Shown here piece by piece: positions 23,014-30,899 of a DNA stretch of 47,736 nucleotides (positions within the stretch are counted from its first letter, which is position 1; each line of letters opens with the position of its first letter). The notes under the pieces are model-generated. The model had not been told where the DNA came from. It did not search any database and was given only the letters and a program-made list of their open reading frames with translations. The stretch is from JBDKLC01 sp040384865 (lineage in GTDB: Bacteria > Patescibacteriota > Minisyncoccia > Phycocordibacterales > CAIZLB01), in contig JAZKIM010000005.1 in assembly GCA_040384865.1 (NCBI GenBank), positions 1-47,736 of the forward strand. The letters run 5' to 3'. The position numbers and the translations under genes are program-made.

Positions 23014-24528
23014 TTAAAATCCTGGGAAATAATCCGTTCGGATATGAGTCCGACTTATTTCCATCTTTAAAATGAGCTTCTTATAGTTTCGAACCATAGC
23101 ATCAGGACCTGAAAGATAGAAAAGATGATTCTTTGGATCTACGACTTCGTCTGTAATCAGTTCAGCTGTTATGTATCCCGTCTTTCCCTTCCAAGCTTCA
23201 GTAACCTTTGCCACGTCTGTGACAATATACACAACCTTCAATCCAATTTCCCTTTCTGCTTCAGCAAAAACATCCATATAAACAAAATCATTTTCAGAGG
23301 CACAAGCGTAAAAGAGCGTAATATCACGTTTCTCTTTCTTATCTAAAAGATATTTGACCATGCTTCGAAATGGAGTTACGCCGATTCCTCCCGCAATGAA
23401 TACTAGTTTTTCATTTGAATCTTTCGGCAAAGTGAATTCGCCAGAAAGAGAACCCGCCATCATCATATCCCCCTCTTTCATCTCCAAGAGATGGTCCTTG
23501 AAACTACTACCATCTTGTTGAACGCGAACGCCGAGATGAATATCGGGTTCAGTTGGAGAAGAAGCGATAGTAAAGAAGCGACGATTTCCTCGCTCGTCTA
23601 CCTTTAGCCCGGGCATTGTCCATTCCAAATATTGTCCTGACTTAAAACGAAGCTTTTGATCAGCAGTGAAAGTGAAACTATAGATCAAACCTGAGAGTTG
23701 TGTTTTTGATTTTAATCTAAGGGTTAATTTTTGATGTGAGCTTACAATGAATGAAAAGATATTACCAATAATGAGAGCAAGTTCTGGAGATGTATATATC
23801 GGTCCGATATTGAATTGAGATGAAAAAAGAATTCCGACAATTACTCCATACATGATCTGAAGCTTCCTGCTCGGCGGAGTGGTCAATGGCTCAGTGAGCA
23901 TGACGGTAGCAAAAAACAAAAGAGGCCAAGAAGTTATGACTAGTTTTAATATTTCACCAAGACCGAACCCTTCGGAAGAAAATATATAAATAGAGACCGC
24001 GACGGCGGTGAGTATAAATGACCAGAACAAAGTGAATCGTCGTAGTTTACGAACAATGAGGAGGCCAAAAATCAAAACCACTGGTACCATCCATATTGTT
24101 CCCACCCACCAGACTGCGGCACCACTTCCCGCAAAGCCAACTATGGCGGCAGAGATTGCAGCAGGGTTAAAGATATGTTTCTTCCTTATAGCAAACACAT
24201 ACTTGGAAGCCATGGCAACAACGGCGGCAGCTACCAATATATAGACACTTTGAAGACTAATTACCGGTATCAGAATGAAGAAAAGAATGAGAGACGTAAT
24301 ACTTGCAGATTCATGGTTAGTTGGCGCTCGGAATATTTTGGAAAACACCGTATTCGCCAATGCTGCAATTAATCCCAAAATTACAAATGATCCCAAGAGA
24401 GAGAATCCTCCGTACGGAAGGACCCCGAAAAATCCACAGATAATCGCATATGCCACCATTACGTAAAGACCATACTGCACCAAACGGTACATAGTAATCG
24501 AGTTAAGAAACCTATCGATGGATTTCAT
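23014..24528 (-). CDS. NqrB/RnfD-like membrane domain fused to a ferredoxin-NAD(P)H reductase domain
   Basis: 504 residues. Residues 1-265 are about nine membrane helices with RAPTNHESASITSLILFF, HIFNPAAISAAIVG and FFATVMLTEPLTTPPSRKL, the landmarks of NqrB/RnfD. The SGAT motif for covalent FMN is not seen in this domain. Residues 275-504 are an FNR module: GQYLEWTM, RRFFTIASSP (FAD binding, 316-325), AGGIGVTPFRSM (NAD(P)H binding, 379-390), FYACASENDF and YLSGPDAMV. No 2Fe-2S domain is present, unlike NqrF. Electrons would pass from NAD(P)H via FAD and the membrane part to the extracytosolic FMN protein encoded upstream. It follows apbE by 11 bases. Confidence 0.85.
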   Translation of the reverse strand: MKSIDRFLNSITMYRLVQYGLYVMVAYAIICGFFGVLPYGGFSLLGSFVILGLIAALANTVFSKIFRAPTNHESASITSLILFFILIPVISLQSVYILVAAAVVAMASKYVFAIRKKHIFNPAAISAAIVGFAGSGAAVWWVGTIWMVPVVLIFGLLIVRKLRRFTLFWSFILTAVAVSIYIFSSEGFGLGEILKLVITSWPLLFFATVMLTEPLTTPPSRKLQIMYGVIVGILFSSQFNIGPIYTSPELALIIGNIFSFIVSSHQKLTLRLKSKTQLSGLIYSFTFTADQKLRFKSGQYLEWTMPGLKVDERGNRRFFTIASSPTEPDIHLGVRVQQDGSSFKDHLLEMKEGDMMMAGSLSGEFTLPKDSNEKLVFIAGGIGVTPFRSMVKYLLDKKEKRDITLFYACASENDFVYMDVFAEAEREIGLKVVYIVTDVAKVTEAWKGKTGYITAELITDEVVDPKNHLFYLSGPDAMVRNYKKLILKMEISRTHIRTDYFPGF

Positions 24529-24539
24529 ATTGTCTTAAA

Positions 24540-25421
24540 TTATTCCTTGATAAATAATTCGGCGGGGAAATACTCTGACTTCTCTATCGAATGATCGGCA
24601 TTCAGCACTAGATACTCAAAATTATACTCTGCTTTAAGCACTTCGGCACTAACAAAAAACAACGCCGTTGCAAGAGCGTCTCCCACAAGAGCCGTATCTG
24701 CAACTACCCATGTTGCAAGCAAATGCCGGGGTGATTTTAAAGTATACGGATCGATAATATGGTGAAAGTCTCCCCAGGTACGACGATTTCCTGCTGACCC
24801 ACAAATACTTTGATTTAATATCGAAGCAATACCTATGACTTCAGTCACATCAGATGGATTTTCCAACCCAATGGATACCCGCTTATCACCCCTATGAAAA
24901 ATATCTCCTCCTGCATCGATGGTGAAACGCTCAATTCCATCGTCCGATAGAATCCCGGCCACAATATCTATGAGGTATCCCTTTCCTGCAGCCCCAAAGT
25001 CCAACATAATGGGTTGCTTTATATACATATATGGAAAGTCATAATCCACAGCCTCATTCCAAGATGGAGGCTGAGTTAATGTAGTTTTTGTCTTGAGACT
25101 GTAATCTGGATCATAACCAGCATCTTCCATTACTTTTCCGATAAGCGGAGTGAGCGACCCCCCAGTCAATTTATATAGCCGCTGATATATATTGATCATC
25201 AGTTTCGCATCTTCGGGCAATTCATATGCTCCAACCATCTGCGACATCTTCGTTACCAACGAATCAGCTCGAAACCGCGAGTAGTTCATATCAAATATAT
25301 CAATACGATCCTTTATCTTTTTTAAGATACCATCCCGACGCCCCTTATCAAGAACGTCAGTAATATCTATTTGCCACGTCGTACCTATTGCTTCGAACTC
25401 GAAGGTGGTGGCACTCATCAT
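24540..25421 (-). CDS. apbE: FAD:protein FMN transferase, ApbE family
   Basis: 293 residues. The family signs are FEAIGTTWQIDI at the start, RFRADSLVTKMSQ, GGSLTPLIGKVMEDAGYDP, MLDFGAAGKGYLID and FTIDAGGDIFHRG (the Mg and FAD site), and FHHIIDPYTLKSP. ApbE moves FMN from FAD onto a Thr or Ser of a target protein; the target here is most likely the product of 25421-25906, whose stop codon overlaps the start of apbE by one base. Unlike most bacterial ApbE proteins it has no signal peptide or lipobox, which is odd if the target domain is outside the membrane. Confidence 0.92.
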   Translation of the reverse strand: MMSATTFEFEAIGTTWQIDITDVLDKGRRDGILKKIKDRIDIFDMNYSRFRADSLVTKMSQMVGAYELPEDAKLMINIYQRLYKLTGGSLTPLIGKVMEDAGYDPDYSLKTKTTLTQPPSWNEAVDYDFPYMYIKQPIMLDFGAAGKGYLIDIVAGILSDDGIERFTIDAGGDIFHRGDKRVSIGLENPSDVTEVIGIASILNQSICGSAGNRRTWGDFHHIIDPYTLKSPRHLLATWVVADTALVGDALATALFFVSAEVLKAEYNFEYLVLNADHSIEKSEYFPAELFIKE

Positions 25422-25906
25422 TATGCCTCTGCCTCTATCTTAATCTTCGCGATAGCATCATTGAACCCCTTAGGAGTAAGTGAGGATCCTGAAACTTTTC
25501 CAACAGAAACTTCATCGAGCTTCTTCCCTATTACAAACTGCTTGTATCCAGAAGCAAACTGAGTTTGCATCTGCACGGACGTTGGTCGTTCTGCCCCTAT
25601 GGTGAAATTTGAAGCAACGACGGTATCGTCTTTAATAGTAATCGACACACCTACATGTTCAGAACCGCCAGGAGAAATGTAATTTCCTTCAGCTGAATAG
25701 GTTCCATCCTTGTATTTATTAGGATTAATTATTTCAGTTGGAGCTGATGTTACAGGAGTATTCATATCTGTCGAAGTGGCTGCTGACTGCTCCGCTTCAG
25801 ACGCACCCTTACTCAGACTTGTAAGGCCAATAATACCAGCAATGACTACAAGAACTCCGGCAATAGTCAACGGCTTTACTAATTTTTTTGGCGATGCTGG
25901 TTCCAT
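25421..25906 (-). CDS. membrane-anchored FMN-binding domain protein (NqrC/RnfG-like)
   Basis: 161 residues. One N-terminal membrane helix (KPLTIAGVLVVIAGIIGL, 11-28) with Lys before it puts the rest outside. After a Ser/Thr/Pro linker comes an FMN-binding domain: YKDGTYSAEGNYISPGGSE (65-83), VGVSITIKDDTVVASNF and, near the end, KVSGSSLTPKGFNDAI, the flavinylation motif with Ser142 where Thr is more usual. ApbE, encoded next, probably attaches FMN there. It would accept electrons from the NqrB-FNR fusion protein. TATAAT (25923-25918) ends eleven bases before the ATG, which makes this the first gene of a three-gene operon. Confidence 0.85.
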   Translation of the reverse strand: MEPASPKKLVKPLTIAGVLVVIAGIIGLTSLSKGASEAEQSAATSTDMNTPVTSAPTEIINPNKYKDGTYSAEGNYISPGGSEHVGVSITIKDDTVVASNFTIGAERPTSVQMQTQFASGYKQFVIGKKLDEVSVGKVSGSSLTPKGFNDAIAKIKIEAEA

Positions 25907-25984
25907 AGTTTTAAATTATTATATGTAATAGGATTGATGTCCCGAGCATTTTAGCAATCCAACGCAACACAAGCAAGTCTAAAC

Positions 25985-27055
25985 CTAATGAGATGATGTC
26001 AGGACAAAACCTCCACCAGAAGAAGTTTGAAAGAAACCGTTTCCGTAGTTGCTATAGAAACCAGATGGGTAACCATAATTGTAATTTGTGTAGTTGTAAT
26101 AGTAATAGTTATTAGTACTCGGATAAGGATAATAACTATTATTATAATTTATCGGATAGTTGTTATATGGGTAACAATTGTATGAGCAATAGTTGTTATA
26201 CGAACTGTATACCGTCACATACAAACTTCCGCATGATGAATTTGATGTTTGAGAACAAACCGTGAGTGTTGCTGAACCGTTAGTAATACCGTACACATTC
26301 AAATTGGAGCCGCTTATAGTCACAGAAACGACACTAGTATTCGAATTGTTTGATAGATAATAACTACCCGAACCATAGACAATCACCGACTGAGTCTGCC
26401 CTGCCTGTACGCTTACAGTTGTTGGATCGAAATATACCGATTGATTATTATTGTAAGAACCACCTCCTACACTTACATAAAGTGTGGCACAAGAACTTGC
26501 TGTCGAAGCTGAACAAACTGTGAATGTTGTATTACCGTTATTAATCCCATTTACCGTAAGAACACTCCCATTTATAGAAGCAGTGGCAACATTCGAATTA
26601 CTATTAGTTGAAATATAGTAGGTACCAGTTCCTCCTGAAATAGTAACGGTACCACTTTGGTTTACATTCAAGTAGATATTAGTTTGTCCCAAATATACAT
26701 TTCCACCAGTAATCGTCGGCCAAGCAACACCTGATGACTGCTGGTTATTAACATTAACAAACACACTAGTTCCAACAGGAATTCCATACGCGGTATTACT
26801 GACAATGGTTGTAAAATACCCACTCGAATTTGTCGTACCGATGATGCCGGCAGATTGTATGTTCCCTGAATTTGGCGGGTTGTAAAAATAAAGTTGAACT
26901 GATGAATTCACATCACCCGTCACATCGATACGTACCTGACTATTACCTGCGTTTGAAAAAGTAAGCACTGGGGTAGCAGCCTGTGCGATTTGAGCAGCGA
27001 AAAAAACTCCAAAAATAGCTACTAAAAAGACATATTTAATGAGAAATTGCTTCAT
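25985..27055 (-). CDS. secreted protein with two Ig-like repeats and an Asn/Tyr-rich tail
   Basis: 356 residues. Signal peptide MKQFLIKYVFLVAIFGVFFAAQIAQAA. A first beta-domain (VLTFSNAGNSQVRIDVTGD to VFVNVNN) is followed by two related repeats of about 85 residues: SGGTGTYYISTNSNSNVATASINGS...TFTVCS...SSCATLYVSV and YGSGSYYLSNNSNTSVVSVTISGS...TLTVCS...SSCGSLYVTV, each with a Cys pair. They look like bacterial Ig-like (BACON/Big-type) domains. The last 70 residues are almost only Asn, Tyr, Pro, Ser and Gly, similar in composition to 6631-7134. A surface or matrix role is likely. No anchor motif is seen. Confidence 0.7.
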   Translation of the reverse strand: MKQFLIKYVFLVAIFGVFFAAQIAQAATPVLTFSNAGNSQVRIDVTGDVNSSVQLYFYNPPNSGNIQSAGIIGTTNSSGYFTTIVSNTAYGIPVGTSVFVNVNNQQSSGVAWPTITGGNVYLGQTNIYLNVNQSGTVTISGGTGTYYISTNSNSNVATASINGSVLTVNGINNGNTTFTVCSASTASSCATLYVSVGGGSYNNNQSVYFDPTTVSVQAGQTQSVIVYGSGSYYLSNNSNTSVVSVTISGSNLNVYGITNGSATLTVCSQTSNSSCGSLYVTVYSSYNNYCSYNCYPYNNYPINYNNSYYPYPSTNNYYYYNYTNYNYGYPSGFYSNYGNGFFQTSSGGGFVLTSSH

Positions 27056-27096
27056 ACATCCATACTATGCTCCCAAAATATTAATTTCAAGTTAAC

Positions 27097-27858
27097 CTAT
27101 TTTAACGCCTCTGGATGCTGCGCGCTCCAAGAATAGAGGGTGACGGCAGCGGAAGCAGCAACATTCAATGATTCACACTGAGGATTCATGGGAATGGAAA
27201 GCAAAATATCGCAAAGCTCCCGAGTCTTTTGTCGAATTCCCTCTCCCTCATTTCCGAGGATAAATACCGCAGGGGCATCAAACTTTTCGGTTGTGACTGA
27301 TTGCGTTGCAGATCCATCTAATCCATATATCCAGAAACCTTTTTCTTTCAAATCTCGCATTGCAGTATTTACATTTGGAACAGTGATGAGTGGAATACGG
27401 AATGACATACCCGCAGAAACTTTTACAACAGTCCCGGTGACTGGGGCTTGGTTATGTTCCGGCATAAGTACACCCGCGACACCAAATGCGGCAGCTGATC
27501 GAATAATAGCGCCGACATTGTGAGTATCCTGCAACTCGCCAAGAATAATAAGCGAGGTATCTTTCGTAACCTTGAGGTTATCAATAAACTTCTTGTAATC
27601 CAATACCAGTTCACTTGGATTGATTTGAGCAATAATACCTTGATGAGCGGCATCCTTATCGACACGGCCATCAAAGCCGACTGTCATTTTGTTTGGAGAG
27701 AATTCAGATATTGGAAAACCGCACTTCTTTATGAGTGCTCGTATAGAATTGTCATCAAAAGAAGGAGCCACCATTATCTTCTTCACGATGTGTGGTGCGA
27801 AAGTCAAAGCTTCTCGCAAAGCATGCTTACCATATATGTATGTCTTGGCCTGTTTCAT
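27097..27858 (-). CDS. rlmB: 23S rRNA 2'-O-ribose methyltransferase RlmB-like (SpoU/TrmH family)
   Basis: 253 residues. An N-terminal substrate-binding domain (YIYGKHALREALTF) is followed by the SPOUT domain with motif 1 LQDTHNVGAIIRSAAAFG, motif 2 FILGNEGEGI and motif 3 IPMNPQCESLNVAASAAV, which make the knotted SAM site. RlmB methylates G2251 (E. coli numbering) in 23S rRNA; close relatives modify tRNA, so the exact target is an inference from the N-terminal domain. TATACT (27875-27870) ends eleven bases before the ATG. The gene stands alone. Confidence 0.88.
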   Translation of the reverse strand: MKQAKTYIYGKHALREALTFAPHIVKKIMVAPSFDDNSIRALIKKCGFPISEFSPNKMTVGFDGRVDKDAAHQGIIAQINPSELVLDYKKFIDNLKVTKDTSLIILGELQDTHNVGAIIRSAAAFGVAGVLMPEHNQAPVTGTVVKVSAGMSFRIPLITVPNVNTAMRDLKEKGFWIYGLDGSATQSVTTEKFDAPAVFILGNEGEGIRQKTRELCDILLSIPMNPQCESLNVAASAAVTLYSWSAQHPEALK

Positions 27859-27891
27859 AGAATGAAATGAGTATACCTAATAAGATACACA

Positions 27892-27918
27892 TTGACTAGT
27901 GTTTCTATTTGTTATACA
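27892..27918 (+). promoter_or_regulatory. promoter of the small unit at 27925-28118
   Basis: -35 TTGACT (27892-27897), 15-bp spacer, -10 TATACA (27913-27918). The spacer is short, so the strength is doubtful. Confidence 0.45.
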
Positions 27919-27966
27919 GTTTTTTCAGAAAAACCAGCCTCACCAACCCTCAACCAGAGAAATATA

Positions 27967-28128
27967 ATGCCCGAACAATGGCCAGCATCCTACCTCAAAA
28001 CCTTTGGACCTTTTGTCGCCGACGAACGATCTGAACGGTATGCGAGCGCACTGCTCGATTATCACCTTACAAATAAACCGCCGCGTATCACCAAACCAGG
28101 GTGGTGCGCGGCGGTTTTGTTTGTTTAA
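27967..28128 (+). CDS. possible small protein of 53 aa, or part of a small RNA
   Basis: From ATG at 27967 the frame reads MPEQWPASYLKTFGPFVADE...; bases are GC-rich at third positions, like the orphan genes and unlike rlmB next door. The last 16 residues are encoded by the terminator hairpin at 28075-28118, which is unusual for a real protein. A promoter-like pair lies at 27892-27918. Two readings are possible: a small RNA of about 190 bases with its own terminator, or a short protein whose end runs through the terminator. No family is recognised. Confidence 0.35.
   Translation: MPEQWPASYLKTFGPFVADERSERYASALLDYHLTNKPPRITKPGWCAAVLFV
28075..28118 (+). terminator. strong GC-rich terminator
   Basis: AAACCGCCGCG (28075-28085) pairs with CGCGGCGGTTT (28107-28117), with a further inner CACC/GGTG pairing, and is followed by TTTGTTTG. 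It isolates the small unit from the methyltransferase gene at 28155. Confidence 0.85.
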
Positions 28129-28154
28129 TGTATTAAATCGTGCTCTAATGACGC

Positions 28155-28901
28155 ATGAAAAAAATTAGAGGTCGACAATCTACAGGAAAAAGCTTTTGGG
28201 ATGATGAGTACGGCAAGAGCGGTGAACCCCGCGGTCGCGCCTCCGCTCACCTTGCTATTTCGATACAACCAAGCGAGGACCTTGAAAAATTCACTCGATG
28301 GATGGAGCGCGAACATGGCCGTGAATATCTGAACCCCATCTCTTCTGTCTTAGACGTCGGTTGTGGCAATGGCCGTAATCTCATATATCTTGCAAAGGAA
28401 TATGGCATGAGAGGAGTCGGATATGACATCTCCGATCAGGCCATTTCATTAGCGAAACGACAACGCGACCAAGGCGGACAAAAGCTGCCGCTTGTTCTCA
28501 TTGCTCGATCCATCGCAGAACCTTTTCCCCTTCCCGATGCCTCGCAAGCGCTCGTACTCGACATGATGGTCTCTCATTTTTTGAACAAAGAGCAACGAAA
28601 AAAACTACTTGATGAAATCGCTCGAGTCTTGAAGCCTGGCGGATGGTTTTTCCTTAAAACATTTTTACGAGACGGAGACACGCACGTCGAACGACTTATC
28701 GAAGAATATCCTGCCCCTGAAGAAGGCTCATATATCCATCCGGAAATCGGTGTATCTGAACATGTATTCAGTGAAGAAGAAATACTTGATGATCTAGCTC
28801 CTTACTTTTCTGTGCACAAAATCACTAAATCCCATCGTCATAAAGCAAACACGGGTGCTAAGCGACGAAGTATGTCGATCTACGCTCAAAAGATTGGATA
28901 G
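28155..28901 (+). CDS. class I SAM-dependent methyltransferase
   Basis: 248 residues. VLDVGCGNGRNLIYLAKEYG is motif I, GVGYDISDQAI motif II (Asp binding the ribose), ALVLDMMVSHFL motif IV and ARVLKPGGWFFLKTF motif VI, all typical of the Rossmann-fold methyltransferase superfamily. The substrate is not readable. The N-terminus (SFWDDEYGKSGEPRG) resembles methyltransferases of the tellurite-resistance/UbiE-like type. An extended -10 (TGC-TCTAAT) ends five bases before the ATG. It runs toward the glycosyltransferase gene on the other strand with 9 bases between the stops. Confidence 0.8.
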   Translation: MKKIRGRQSTGKSFWDDEYGKSGEPRGRASAHLAISIQPSEDLEKFTRWMEREHGREYLNPISSVLDVGCGNGRNLIYLAKEYGMRGVGYDISDQAISLAKRQRDQGGQKLPLVLIARSIAEPFPLPDASQALVLDMMVSHFLNKEQRKKLLDEIARVLKPGGWFFLKTFLRDGDTHVERLIEEYPAPEEGSYIHPEIGVSEHVFSEEEILDDLAPYFSVHKITKSHRHKANTGAKRRSMSIYAQKIG

Positions 28902-28910
28902 CAAAACGCC

Positions 28911-29633
28911 CTATCGAAGCACCGTCCATTCCCCACTAAAAGAACGCTTAAGAAACCTCGCGTAGAGAGCATTCATAATCCATAGCCAAATGAGCTTTGT
29001 CCAACCAATCTGATGTGCTCTTCGAGAAGTATGAAGAACATGGAGCCCTGCCAATACTTTAGTTTCGCCCACCTTCGAAAGACGCTTAAACATGTCTCCA
29101 TCTTCAGCAGCAACCAAGGTTTCGTCAAAACCTCCTAATTCTTTGAATACTTCAGTACGAATCATTTGGAATTCCCCCGATGCAATGCCTATATGAAAGA
29201 AGTTGTTTGAAATATAGTAAATATTATTCAAAAGCGTAAAAAACAATTTATCCGAAAGAGTTGCGTGCTCAGGAAAAACTTTCAAAAAAACAGCTAGACC
29301 GACAAGGTTATGACTCTGCTTGAATTCATCAAGTGTTTCGATGAAAAAATTATCAACGTCTGGAATACTTACATCCGCATCAAGAAATACCAAGTAGTCA
29401 CCTTTAGCTCTTATCGCTCCTGCATTTCTTCCTTTTGCTATAGTCTGCCGTTTGCCGCCCAAATCTTCTACTACAATATCGGCATATTTCTTTGCAATTG
29501 AAACTGTCTTATCAGTGCTATTACCATCAGAAACAATTATTTCAAAATTAACACTCTTTAACTTACGCAGGGAAACAAGAGTCCGCTCAAGTACTTTCTC
29601 TTCATTTAGTGTTGGAATTATTATTGAGAGCAT
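28911..29633 (-). CDS. family 2 glycosyltransferase
   Basis: 240 residues. LSIIIPTLNEEKVLERTLVSL is the start of a GT-A fold, followed by IIVSDGNSTDKTV (UDP-binding Asp) and YLVFLDADVSIPD, the DxD metal site. GGFDETLVAAEDGDMFKRL is the ED motif of the acceptor side. A hydrophobic stretch near the end (LIWLWIMNALYARFL) may touch the membrane. It transfers a sugar to a lipid or glycan; the product is not known. It starts 3 bases after the stop of the DedA-like gene at 29637-30215, so the two are co-transcribed, which fits a cell-envelope role. Confidence 0.85.
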   Translation of the reverse strand: MLSIIIPTLNEEKVLERTLVSLRKLKSVNFEIIVSDGNSTDKTVSIAKKYADIVVEDLGGKRQTIAKGRNAGAIRAKGDYLVFLDADVSIPDVDNFFIETLDEFKQSHNLVGLAVFLKVFPEHATLSDKLFFTLLNNIYYISNNFFHIGIASGEFQMIRTEVFKELGGFDETLVAAEDGDMFKRLSKVGETKVLAGLHVLHTSRRAHQIGWTKLIWLWIMNALYARFLKRSFSGEWTVLR

Positions 29634-29636
29634 GAA

Positions 29637-30215
29637 TTAAATTTCAGTATTTACAAGGTAACGGTTAATTGTTCTAAGGGCGAAGAATACAGCAATTGCC
29701 CCGATAAGGACGAAGATAACCTTGATCGAATCTGGAATGACAAGATATACATGTCCGAAGAGATATCCAACAAGAACCAAAAACCCGACCCAAATGAACC
29801 CTCCGACAAGATTGATCGCCACATATTTACGAAATGACACCTTAAGTATACCAGCGGTAATGAGTGTAGCGAGAGAGAAACCGAATCCCATAGTCAATTT
29901 CGAAACGATGAGAATACTCGTTTGATATGTCCTAAAACGCTTCTCTATCTTCTGAATTATTTCTTCAGTGATATTAAAGAATTTTCCATATCGAACGATA
30001 AGTGGTCTGCCACCATAGTAACCTACGAAATACCAGACTAAATCGGCCGCAAAATCCCCCGCCACTAGGCAAAGATACATGGGGAGAAAATTTAACTGAC
30101 TCAATCGATAGAGAAAACCACCACCCACCATCACAACGGGGCCTTCGAGAAAGGCTCCCCAAAACAGGAGGAAATATTTTGATGAATCAATCCAAAAAAG
30201 AATACTTTGGATCAT
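29637..30215 (-). CDS. divergent DedA-family membrane protein
   Basis: 192 residues, about five membrane helices. GAFLEGPVVMVGGGFL, AGDFAADLVWYFVGYYGG and LATLITAGILKVSFRKYVAINLVGGFIWVG follow the DedA plan, but the usual RFIPxxR is replaced by VSKLTMGFGF, so the conserved Arg is absent. This suggests a changed substrate or mechanism. It is followed at once by a glycosyltransferase gene and preceded by the cyclophilin gene (10 bases), so it belongs to the block 28911-30870. Third DedA gene in the window. Confidence 0.75.
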   Translation of the reverse strand: MIQSILFWIDSSKYFLLFWGAFLEGPVVMVGGGFLYRLSQLNFLPMYLCLVAGDFAADLVWYFVGYYGGRPLIVRYGKFFNITEEIIQKIEKRFRTYQTSILIVSKLTMGFGFSLATLITAGILKVSFRKYVAINLVGGFIWVGFLVLVGYLFGHVYLVIPDSIKVIFVLIGAIAVFFALRTINRYLVNTEI

Positions 30216-30225
30216 TCAGCTTCAG

Positions 30226-30870
30226 TTAATTAAGTGTTATCCTTTCGATAACAACCGGCTCAATCGGCCTATCGGAACTGTTTGTTTCTAACTGCCCAAT
30301 TGCCCTTACTACATCCATCCCAATCGTGATATGACCAAAAACAGTATGCTTGGTATCGAGGAAATTATTGTTGTTCAAGTTGATGAAAAACTGGCTACCA
30401 TTGGTATTAGGCCCTGCATTCGCCATAGCAATCGTGCCTATATCATTACTATTTGTTGAAGTAATCTCATCCGCAAAAGTATATCCAGGTCCGCCTGTTC
30501 CCCATCGTGACAACATCGAATCATCCTTACTAAGAGGGTCACCTCCCTGGATCATGAATTCCTTTATCACTCGGTGAAACTTCACCCCATCATAGAAGCC
30601 AGACTTTGCGAGTTTGATAAAGTTTTCAACTGTATTTGGGGTGGCACTACTGAATTCGATAGTGATATCTCCTTTATTTGTGTGCAGCGTAGCGTTCATA
30701 ATCTTTTGTTTGTTATTTATTATAGTTAAGGGTTCAGATTCCGATGAGACAGCAGAAGGCACAACTGCCATTTGTTTTGTATTATCAGGCCCCTTCAAGC
30801 CAAGCCATATTGCAAAGCCTCCGAAAAGCAGAATAGCGACAATGGCGAGAGAAAATGAAGTGTTATGCAT
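30226..30870 (-). CDS. cyclophilin-type peptidyl-prolyl isomerase, membrane-anchored
   Basis: 214 residues. One membrane helix (SLAIVAILLFGGFAIWLGL, about 7-25) anchors the protein, so the catalytic domain is outside the cytoplasm. The cyclophilin core is complete: TVENFIKLAKSGFYDGVKFHRVIKEFMIQGGDP (with the catalytic Arg in FHRVI), GPGYTFADEI, GTIAMANAGPNTNGSQFFI and FGHITIGMDVV. It speeds folding of exported proteins, for instance the pilins and surface proteins here. TGA-TATAAT (30886-30878) ends seven bases before the ATG. Confidence 0.9.
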   Translation of the reverse strand: MHNTSFSLAIVAILLFGGFAIWLGLKGPDNTKQMAVVPSAVSSESEPLTIINNKQKIMNATLHTNKGDITIEFSSATPNTVENFIKLAKSGFYDGVKFHRVIKEFMIQGGDPLSKDDSMLSRWGTGGPGYTFADEITSTNSNDIGTIAMANAGPNTNGSQFFINLNNNNFLDTKHTVFGHITIGMDVVRAIGQLETNSSDRPIEPVVIERITLN

Positions 30871-30877
30871 GGAAGAG

Positions 30878-30886
30878 ATTATATCA
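30878..30886 (-). promoter_or_regulatory. extended -10 of the cyclophilin gene
   Basis: TGA-TATAAT, seven bases before the ATG at 30870; a leaderless start is predicted. Confidence 0.65.
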
Positions 30887-30899
30887 AAAAATTAAAAGT

